From NCBI GenBank assembly GCA_907164885.2, contig OU015492.1, forward strand, positions 206,739,493-206,803,492: a stretch of DNA of 64,000 bases, written 5' to 3'. The notes beneath the pieces were generated by a model, which was given only the letters and a program-made list of their open reading frames with translations, was not told the origin of the DNA and searched no databases. Source of the DNA: Dolomedes plantarius. Its lineage: Eukaryota > Arthropoda > Arachnida > Araneae > Dolomedidae. Positions 55,621 to 64,000 of this stretch are shown one piece after another (position 1 is the first letter of the stretch; every line of letters begins with the position of its first letter). A program made the translations under genes and the position numbers.

Positions 55621-57038
55621 TTCAGTTTCTTTACAAAAGTATAATCTTTTATAAGATTTTTGGAACAATTTTGGTTTAAAAAAATACATTAATGGCCTAA
55701 CGAAATACTTGATCAGTCAAAAATATGAGTCCCATCCAATCGATGAAAATAGACAATGCTTCTATGAAGTATACCTCCCTCTCCCCTCTTTGTTAACACC
55801 TAACAAGCCTCTTCAATTGAAAAATAGTCCTTAATTCACTTAAATTCTGAATAAATACTCCCAAGCAATAAATACTTCTCTTATTTTTTCGTTTTTTAAT
55901 AATTACAGTGCAAGTTACATCAAGGGAGATTCATATGTATATTTCAAAACTTTTTTCTTTCTTCTCATTAATGCTTTCACAGGACGTTTGGCTTTCACAA
56001 CTCAATTAATTTTGCTCTGGAATCTAGGTATATTTGCATATTTAAACCTTTTATCGCTGAGGAACCATTTAACTTCTGATTGTACTCCCCCTTTCTTGTC
56101 TAACCCCGGAAAAGAAGTGTCATTTATTTGCATTAAGACTCACTTAAAAGCAGTATTTTTTTTCCTCCCCTCCAGCACATAAATTATTACCACAATCTGA
56201 ATAATACAACCCCCTAATACTTTCGCATGTTAATAAACACCCTTCGCCTGCCACACACGCGAATACCTCTTTATGACGCATAGGGAATCTGCCAAAAAAA
56301 TATTACAAAAATGTATCATCAGGACTACAATGGCTTTTTGGCTTTAAGGTCTGTAGCATCAGTAACCCCCCGAATTCCATATTTAAAGCGTCCCTCATCC
56401 CATCCCCAGCCTTTTTTTTTTATCTTCCGGACCCCCGGTTTATCTCATGAATGTTCAGCAGTAGCAGGAACACATGCGCGCATATGCGTGCTTCATCATA
56501 ATTTCTTTTAATGGCTGCGTTCTTATTTGCATAATGACGACCCTTGGCGACTGCCCGGGCGACAGCTGGGAACGCGACGTGAAAGAGAATGTCACGTGAG
56601 GGTGCCATTTTTGGCTGGTATTTGGCGACTTTTGGCGATCTGAAATTTTACAGTTTTTGAACAGTTGCGTGAATAAATAAAAAATAAGGGTAGTAATTTT
56701 GTGCTTCATTTTTATTCATAATTATTTGATAATTATTTGATTTTGTGCTTCATTTTTATTCATCTTTAAAAAAAATTTTAAGGAATTAACATGACATTTT
56801 TTTTCTTAAAATATATTTATGGGTTATGCATATTCTTTTGGCCTATAAATTTGGATCTGGTTTTCCCGAGGCGATAATGAATAATTTTTCAGGGGCCAAG
56901 CTGACGCCTTTTTAGTTTGTCCTCAAAGCCACTTGCCGGCTAAGGAGACAACAAGAAGGGGTGCCGCACGAGTCTTTTGTGGAGGCACGCGGCACCTACA
57001 GAATGCTGCCTTCACACCTGATTGTTCACGAATGAAAA

Positions 57039-57040
<2 letters not shown>
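55621..57040. other. Unassigned sequence
   Basis: Short overlapping frames at 56311-56709 and 56933-57238 have no recognised domain. No element ends were found. Confidence 0.35.

Positions 57041-57073
<33 letters not shown>
57041..57073. repeat. (TA)n microsatellite
   Basis: It borders the 3' hairpin end of repeat Y copy 2. Confidence 0.95.
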
Positions 57074-57089
<16 letters not shown>

Positions 57090-57305
57090 AGGTAGTCTCT
57101 TCTAACGAAACTACCTCGGGTTATCAACGTAAGATTACTTATCGTTTGCTTAATTCTCTCTCTTTTTTTTCGCATTTTGGTACTATTCTGTTTAACTGTT
57201 TACTGCTACTGGGTTTGGCACGCTGCACAAAATTATAATTCATGACGCAGGACAATTTTTTTCTCTCCGAAGTACCGTTATTGAGGAACGTAATCCTACG
57301 TTTAA
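57074..57305 (-). repeat. Unnamed repeat family Y (copy 2)
   Basis: Reverse orientation relative to 52395-52610 and colinear with it. The terminal hairpin (AGGTAGTCTC... GAAACTACCT) is adjacent to (TA)n at 57073, and the AACGTAGGATT end is adjacent to another (TA)n at 57312. Both ends of this copy therefore abut TA tracts. Confidence 0.75.
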
Positions 57306-57308
57306 AGA

Positions 57309-57311
<3 letters not shown>

Positions 57312-57386
<75 letters not shown>
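57312..57386. repeat. (TA)n microsatellite
   Basis: About 75 bp of TA next to repeat Y copy 2. Confidence 0.95.
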
Positions 57387-57391
<5 letters not shown>

Positions 57392-58133
57392 GAAAAAAAC
57401 TGGTTAAAAAAATGTTAGAAACAGAATAAAACATTTGTGTTTAAATTTGTTAAGGATAAATAAAAAACAACCAATCATCCCCCCCCCCAAATAATAATAA
57501 TAATAATAATAATTTCAGTATCGCAACATTAAACTATATTTATCGAGTGCTATTCTTCATTGAGAACCTTTCCTATCAAACTTTTCCCCCCAAAGCAAAA
57601 TGTATTATCACTAATTTAATATCTAATTCTAATGATTATTATTATTATTTTATCTTGAAATGATAAAGATATTATTTAGATCCAGTTTTGAGCATTGACA
57701 GTGTCAATCATATAAATTCAAATATTTAATTATGTCTTGTACGTGGTAGAGAGTAAAGTATATTTGCTTGCGGGAAATATAAAACATGCACTACTTTATA
57801 GAATCGTGTTATTTATTTCTTTTCATTAACAAAACTTAACGTGCCATTTTTAAAGTGCTTTTCTAGAGATCTATTATTTATCTTTCACTGCCTTTCCCAG
57901 ATAAAGGACATCCAAGTCTTAAAACACAATAAAATAAGAGACATTTAATATTTAAAGTAATAAAACAATTAAATGACAGGCAGTTGAATGTCATAAGTTA
58001 CAATTTGTAAATTTAACATTTCTGAATGCCATACGTGTTATCTCTTTCTTTGAGCAGTATCCGAGGTAGAAAGCAAATAACACAGTTGTTGGCAAAAGGC
58101 AAATATATATTTTCGGATATATACAGGGTGTTC
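57387..58133. other. Unassigned AT-rich sequence
   Basis: Only a short (AAT)n run at about 57492-57512 is notable. Confidence 0.4.
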
Positions 58134-58688
58134 GGGCTAAAGGTATCCAAAAGCCGTGACTTATTTTTACGGAACTACTCATTAGAATTTTTAAAAAAAA
58201 TATTTAAATAGAAAGAACGTCTCACCAAGTTTTAATATCAATCATAGATTTCTATTATAGTCGTAGATTTCGATGTGTGCATTCTTTGTAGCACGACTAA
58301 TGTCTAAATGGTAATTTAGTTCTCTCCAAGTGTTTCGTAGCATATCAGGCGTTATAAGACATTTTTGCTAGGGGTTTCATTAAATCTGTTGTGTATAAAC
58401 AAAAAATTGAAACTGTGGATGAGTTGAAGAAGCGTATCCTTCAAGCAATTCGTGTAGTAACTCCTGATATTCTACGAAAAACTTGGAGAGAACTGGATTA
58501 CCATTTAGACGTTTGTTGTGCTACTAAAGATGCACACATCGGAATCTATAATACTTGACCGACATCTATGACTGATATTAAAATTTGGTGAAATGTTCTT
58601 TTAATTTAAATAATTTTTTTAAAATTCTAATGGGTAGTTCCGAAAAAATAAGTCATGATTTTTGGATACTTTTAGCCCGGACACCCTG
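58134..58688 (+). mobile_element. Fold-back mariner-type element with ~225-bp arms
   Basis: Ends CAGGGTGTTCGGGCTAAAGG and, as complement, CAGGGTGTCCGGGCTAAAAG. The left flank is TA and the right flank is AA, so the duplication has decayed. The pairing does not stop at the termini: it continues to about 58360 on the left and back to about 58460 on the right, leaving a loop of about 100 bp. The right arm plus loop carries the transposase C-terminus on the plus strand (VDELKKRILQAIRV, TPDILRKTWRELDYHLDVC, KDAHIGI), and the left arm holds an inverted, diverged copy of part of it. No catalytic region. Confidence 0.85.
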
Positions 58689-59173
58689 AATTTAAAAATA
58701 TAAAATTTTCTTTCCTTTACGATCTCCATAAAATGTGCAGCTTAATTTCAAAACTGCAGTTGAGTCTAGTAAAAATAAAGGATGACTACGAAGCAGTATA
58801 AATGAATTTTCAATTGGACTAACAAAAAAATAATTTTGAAACTTAAATTTTCAAATAGCATATGGAAATAAACTTATAATAGATCTACTTATTGTTGTTT
58901 AAGTGTATTACATTTTAATGCCTATACTTTCTAAAATCGTTATTTCTTCATGTTTTATTATATGCATTTATTTCAGTTAAAGTTGTAACTGCAATATCTC
59001 ATTTATATGGATTAACATATATTTTTGACCTTCACCGAAATGGTGTTTCTAAAATAATTTTGTTTTCAACTTTTAAAAAAAAATAATTTATTTTCTTAAA
59101 TTGTTATTATTTTCTAGCGAGCACTATGAAATTTAGTTGTTCCTCGTTGATTGGGCCATTTTTGTACTATCGT
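58689..59173. other. Unassigned AT-rich sequence
   Basis: No coding or element ends recognised. Confidence 0.4.
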
Positions 59174-59177
59174 TTAA

Positions 59178-59984
59178 GGGATTCCGGGACATATTTAAAA
59201 TTTTTTTTATTTATTCAGTTAAAATTTTGATTTTTTTGTGATGGCTAACCATATAATTTGTAAAAAAAATCACATCATAAAACTTCTCATAAAGTTTTTA
59301 AAAATTTAAAAATTTAAAAATTTAAAAAGTGGGGAAATTTAAAATCGTTATCACTCCAAATGTTATTTGTCGAATTTCAAAATTTTTTCATTTAATTAAA
59401 CAGAAAAATAGAAGTTTTAATTTTGATTCAGCGTTTTTAAAATATTAATTTTTAAAAAAATTTAAAATATTTAGAGAAAACATTTAAAAAAAATGGTGTG
59501 ACTTATTTTTTTTAAATAAGTCACAAATTAAATAATAGATAGACGATATAATGCAACAGACATTTATCGTCTATCATTATATCATTATCGTCTATTATTA
59601 TCATTTATTTCATCATATTTACTTTTAAAAAAATCATATTTTCAAAAGTAAATATTTTTTTCAAATTTTCTAGATCAAAATTAAAGTAAAATAATTGAAA
59701 AAGACATGTTCCAAGTTTGAACCATTTATCTTCAACAGTTCTTGACTTATAACAATTTAAAGACGAGAAATGGTGAAAAAACCAATCATACAGAAAAACG
59801 CATTTACAGGTTTAAACAAAGATTGACTGCTATTAGAAAGTTGCGAAAATAAAAGTTAATATTTCATGTTCTAATTAAGATAGAAACATGATTTATACGT
59901 CATTTTAAGCGGAAAAGAACTCGAAATTTTTTAATGCAATAAAACTTTTTTCGAAAATTTGAAGAATTTTGTGTCCTGACCCCC
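59178..59984. mobile_element. TTAA-flanked element, possibly piggyBac-type, non-autonomous
   Basis: The left end GGGATTCCGGGACATA and, as complement, the right end GGGGTCAGGACACAAAAT are flanked by TTAA (59174-59177, 59985-59988). The interior is A/T-rich with (AAATTTAA)-like repeats at 59295-59330 and no transposase. Confidence 0.5.
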
Positions 59985-59988
59985 TTAA

Positions 59989-60553
59989 ATGAGCCTTAGT
60001 AAAATGGAACTTTTTCATTTAACTGAGGATGGTGATTTTTGCTGTTACCAGTAATGAAAATGAGGAAAACGTATACTTAAAACTAGGTTACTTTTTCAGG
60101 GGTAGATTGCATTCTTCCACTTAGTGCTGCGTATTGTTTCTTTTGTCTGTTGCATTATATCGTCTACAGTTACTCCTGATGAAGTGAATTGAACTCTTTT
60201 AAATTACAATCATTTTTCGTTAGTGTAAAAAAATTACTCGATGCATTTCATCAGACACATAGTTTTCCATTTGGTGAACAGCTAACCCAAAGTGGTTATT
60301 TTTTTCACTTTTTTTCATGTGTGAAGTATACGCATAAAAAATTTCGACTTAGCTCAGTAGCGTATTACGGAAGTTATTTAGCATTTAATTCAAGTGCCCT
60401 GTGGATATGCATTCTTTTTAACTGGGAAAATCGAATAACTGAGAAATGAATAAAATACGCAGTTTATCTCAGTTAAGCAATCTTACCGCGCCATTTTATT
60501 TATCTTTTAAAATCTTACAGCATTTCCGCATTTTGCAATTCAGTTCATTAATA
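59989..60553. other. Unassigned sequence with distant inverted 22-mer
   Basis: GTCTGTTGCATTATATCGTC near 60147 is the complement of a segment near 59543 inside the TTAA element. The 86-codon frame at 60189-60449 has no recognised domain. Confidence 0.35.
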
Positions 60554-60561
60554 TTCGGTAC

Positions 60562-61032
60562 CAGAGCACGGTTAAGAAAAATCTTGACTGTAGGCACAAC
60601 TCGGGATGGGGGCCCCCTAACACTGATGTGGGCGTAAAATTTCCAATATTGACACAAAAAAAAAATCATGAATCATTGTGAAAGTACCATTTTACCAAGA
60701 ATTGGCTATTTGAAGCGTAGGAGCCTAGAACATTATCAAATAACAAAAAGCAATACAACATATTAACTTCATCATTGAAACACCAATACAATGCAACCAG
60801 AAACACTTATTAATTCCTTACATACACTATAACATACACATGATGAACTATACATATAACTATACATATGATGAAACAAACAATAAAATTTAAAAAAAAT
60901 ATATAAAAAAAATTGCTATTAAAAAAGGTAAAAGAAATAAAAATTGAATTGGGAATTTTTTTCTTTTAAAATAAAAATTTTGGGGGGCCCCTAGGCCCGG
61001 GCCTACCGGGTCTAATGGAAAATCAGGGCCTG
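60562..61032. mobile_element. hAT-type element, CAGGGCCTG family (471 bp)
   Basis: The left end CAGAGCACGGTTAAG and the right end ...AAAATCAGGGCCTG are flanked by TTCGGTAC (60554-60561) and TTCAGTAC (61033-61040), 7 of 8 identical. The right two thirds match the MITE at 8327-8642. GGGGGGCCCC blocks are near both ends. No transposase. Confidence 0.8.
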
Positions 61033-61245
61033 TTCAGTACTGTTTATTTTTCATTAATAAGCAATCGAATTTAGACTAAACTTCGTAATGGGCAACTGAA
61101 GTTATTTACCGTTTAATGCAAGTGTTCCGAGATCTTAATTAGTTGTAACTAGGAAAAATCTGAAAACAATACATTGTTTTGACATTCCCAGTCATCTGCT
61201 GTGAAAACAAGACGTCATAACATTGTTCTTCTGATACAGTATGAT

Positions 61246-61706
61246 TAGGGATACGTAATTTTCGTATTTACGAAATAGATGCGAATAAATGCGAAATTTG
61301 CTGATGAGTGAATAAATGCAAAAATTGTGTTTTTACTGCTTTTCAGTGAAAACTCGGTGATAAACGGCTTTTTATTTGAAATTAGGTAATAATAATAATA
61401 ATTTATTAACATAATTGCTTATCTAAGACCATGCTCGGTCTTTAACTGACAGATCTCACTCTCGAAATTTGTTTATTACTTATTGCTAAAGACTTAAGGA
61501 ATAGAATGGGGAGACTTCTACAATGTTAGCTTTTAACTAAAAAATTTGATATTTACCTCACCAAGTAAGTAAAATTGTGATTTTTTAAAATAAATGCCAA
61601 GTTTTTTAATTTATATTTTTTTGCGAATAAATGTGAAATTTTGTGTATTATAATTTTTGTTGTTGCGAAATTTCGATATTTTTTACGCGAAATTTACGTA
61701 TCTCTA
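61246..61706. mobile_element. hAT-like MITE with TAGGGATACGTAA ends
   Basis: The left end TAGGGATACGTAATTTTCG and the right end (complement TAGAGATACGTAAATTTCGC) are flanked by AGTATGAT (61238-61245) and GGTATGAT (61707-61714), 7 of 8 identical. Subterminal GCGAATAAATG units repeat on both sides. The 8-bp duplication suggests hAT, but the termini are not the usual CAG. Confidence 0.7.
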
Positions 61707-61714
61707 GGTATGAT

Positions 61715-62103
61715 ACGGTAGATGATGTGGACTTTGTTAAATGGTACAAACAAGATCTTTAGCATAACGTACGGGTTACTCGAAGGTTCCCATCTATCAT
61801 TTCTCATCCTAACACATTTCGATAAAAAATTTATTCTTCAAATTTCTCATCTTTTATTATTGGTTTAATTTTATGAGCTTTCCTTTTTAATGTCATGAAC
61901 ACTACAGCATCCTAAATGAAATAATTTGTGACATCAAAACATTTTCGGAGGATTGTTTATCTCATAGACGTTGTTAAATGTTACCCAATGTAATTTATTT
62001 GGCTCGTTTGTTTTCCCAAAAACGGTTTTTCAACAGCAGAAAAGCAAGTATAAGAAATTAATGTATGTGAATACACGTACATTTGCACATTATCACCTCT
62101 CTC
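61715..62103. other. Unassigned AT-rich sequence
   Basis: Nothing recognised. Confidence 0.4.
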
Positions 62104-62848
62104 TCTATATATATATAACAGTTCCGTGACTGACTGACTGACATGTAACGCACAGACGAAACCGCTGAATCTAATAGGCTGAAATTTGCATGGCGATTCT
62201 TCTTATAGTGTAGAGGTGCATTAAGAAAGATTTTTGAAAAATTCTTCTTAGATTTTTTAAAATTAAATATTTAAGCTGTTTTTGTAATATTCTTTAAAGT
62301 TTCCATTTAAAATAATAAACCGAGGGTTATAAAATTTATATCATGAGAAAGATCATAAAAATTCCTTTAAAATGAAATCTTTTTCGAATCTTTATCTCCA
62401 TTTTCTGATTTTTGGTGAATTTTTAAAGATTAATTTTTAGAATTTAATTTATTAAATGGTCATCACGTGGTTTCTTTTCTTTTAATTTTGCGTCACGTGC
62501 ATAACAATGAAGTAGACAAAATATTTTCTTGTTAATGCGGAAGACGATTGGACATTATCAAAAAAAAAATGTTAATATACAGTAAAAGAAATGTTTCTCA
62601 AACTGTACTATATTATCTGTACTATATTATTTAGTATGTTCTATTTGATTTAATTTGAATATTTTCTTCTACATTATTTTGTCTATAAAAATATCCGTTA
62701 CGATTTATATATATATATATATCGTTGAATTTATTATCGTTGAATTTATTATAAATATATTTATACATATTTTTGGCATTAATTGCATATATTGACCGTT
62801 GTATTTAAATTGAATGTATTCCGTAACGAAGTACGGATTTTCAGCTAG
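62104..62848 (+). mobile_element. Non-autonomous Helitron (family A, copy 3)
   Basis: The 5' end TCTATATATATATAACAG lies in a (CT)n context, so the preceding base is ambiguous. The 3' end has hairpin CCGTA-ACGAAG-TACGG, then ATTTTCAGCTAG and T. It is colinear with 53126-53815. Confidence 0.8.
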
Positions 62849-63602
62849 TATTAAAATATACACATTAACACATCTACACAAAGGATATATGTGATGTCAA
62901 AATGTTTCTTAACACTCTTTGGAAAAAAAAAAAAAAACTATTCAATTTTAATATGCTGTTTACTCGAGCAAACGTACATACCTAAAGAACCGATCGATCA
63001 CGCCGCTGAAAATTTAAATTTTTGTACCAACAAAACCAAACCCTCGTCCATTTGCATAACAATATATCCTAATTAACTTCCATCTTTTCACATGGGGATA
63101 TCATATTACTTCCACTGATCTTGACCTTATCCGTTTAACTCATCCCCGACTTTTAGCACACCTGTAAAATCATTAATTCCATTTTCCGTGCCAGCGAAAA
63201 CCTCTGAATTTTAAATGCTGCAAAATTCACGCAAAATTGGCGAACAATTCTATTTACAGCAACCCTTCAATAGGAAGATCCTCTTGTCATGCTAATCTGC
63301 CCCCAATTTAACCCAGGTGCAATAGAAAGGGCCCGGCCGACCCCCTGAAAGCCCTCTACTTAACTGTGGTACCTATTTTATCCGCCCCCCCCCTTTATTA
63401 TAGATCCGTTCGGGTGGGTGGGAGGTCGTCGAACATTTCTTCCCTCCCGACGCCTTTTCCTTGTACATTCTTTTTTTATTTCAAACTCATGCAGGGAAAA
63501 AAAAAAGTGTAGAATAAACTTGTTTTCACTAAAACGCTCAACGGACTTTTTTTTCACCCTATTCTTTAGATTTTCATTCAGATTAAATATTATATATATA
63601 AA
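62849..63602. other. Unassigned sequence
   Basis: Short frames at 62891-63076 and 63418-63606 have no known domain. C-runs lie around 63385-63393. Confidence 0.35.
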
Positions 63603-63693
63603 CTAGCTGAAAACCCGCACTTCGCTACGGAGTACATTCAAATTAAATACAACGGTCAATGTATGCAATTAATGCCAAATAAATAAATAATAA

Positions 63694-63770
<77 letters not shown>

Positions 63771-64000
63771 ATAAATACGATGATCAATGTATGCAATTGA
63801 TGTAAAAAAAACGAAAAAATATATTTATAAAAAAATCGTAACGGATATTTTTATAGACAAAATAATGTAGAAGAAAATATTCAAATTAAATCTAATAGGA
63901 CATACTAAAGAATATAGTACAGTTAATATAGTACAGTTTGAGGAACATATCTTTTACTGTATTTTAATATTTTTTTGGATAATGTCGAATCGTATGCTGC
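63603..64000 (-). mobile_element. Non-autonomous Helitron (family A, copy 4), cut by the window end
   Basis: The 3' end on the minus strand is CTAG at 63603-63606 (next base T), with hairpin CCGTA-GCGAAG-TGCGG upstream. The rest follows 6085-6800 in order, except for an extra duplicated segment containing (TA)n and (TG)n at 63687-63769. The 5' end lies beyond 64000. Confidence 0.8.

Overview
The window looks like a gene-poor, strongly AT-rich piece of an animal nuclear genome. It is most likely an arthropod and probably an arachnid. The basis is the dense mixture of Tc1/mariner, pogo/Tigger, hAT, P-element-like and Helitron-type DNA transposons, tRNA-derived SINEs, solo LTRs and very long (TA)n microsatellites. 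The arachnid assignment is inference from the kind of mariner present (DUF4817-type transposase) and is not proven. I see no host protein-coding gene, no rRNA and no convincing functional tRNA. All recognisable coding sequence is transposase, and every copy is broken.

Layout. 1-5 kb: a Helitron-like end, a tRNA-derived SINE with 9-bp target duplications, and a second tRNA-like SINE. 5.6-10.8 kb: a small pogo/Tigger element, a Helitron, and a 3.5-kb nest in which an old hAT element holds a hAT MITE, a Helitron sitting exactly inside that MITE's target duplication, a pogo element, and an almost perfect 255-bp palindrome. 11-16 kb: a mariner remnant carrying a hAT MITE, then a ten-copy array of ~145-bp repeats. 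16-20.8 kb: a Tigger MITE, an old hAT element with a TTAA-flanked element and a probable solo LTR inside it, and a mariner-derived MITE with ~165-bp inverted ends. 21.4-25.5 kb: a P-element-like (THAP) transposase pseudogene split by a solo LTR and a hAT MITE, then a Tc1 transposase whose 3' end is replaced by the 3' end of a Tigger element. 26.7-30.4 kb: a short-period minisatellite interrupted by a second solo LTR, then two pogo elements 17 bp apart.

31.5-39 kb: a hAT MITE, a tRNA-like SINE whose body is present three times in tandem, an inverted 100-bp duplication, a nearly intact Tc1 element (1224 bp, one poly-A frameshift), a 1844-bp mariner-like element with ~145-bp inverted ends, and a 1-kb Tigger element. 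40.5-51.1 kb: several hAT and pogo elements (one MITE with an internal eight-unit 50-bp array), a giant (TA)n tract, a solo LTR with 4-bp target duplications, small fold-back MITEs and an internally deleted Tigger. 51.9-64 kb: a possible SINE between 32-bp direct repeats, an unnamed ~220-bp repeat family (two copies), three more Helitrons, a hAT element, a fold-back mariner with ~225-bp arms, and TTAA-flanked and hAT MITEs.

Boundaries marked with target-site duplications (8 bp for hAT, TA for Tc1/mariner/pogo, 4 bp for LTRs, A|T for Helitrons) were read directly from the sequence. Family names rest on those hallmarks and on recognised transposase motifs, not on a database search. The elements do not work together as a system. 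The main story is layered insertion and decay.
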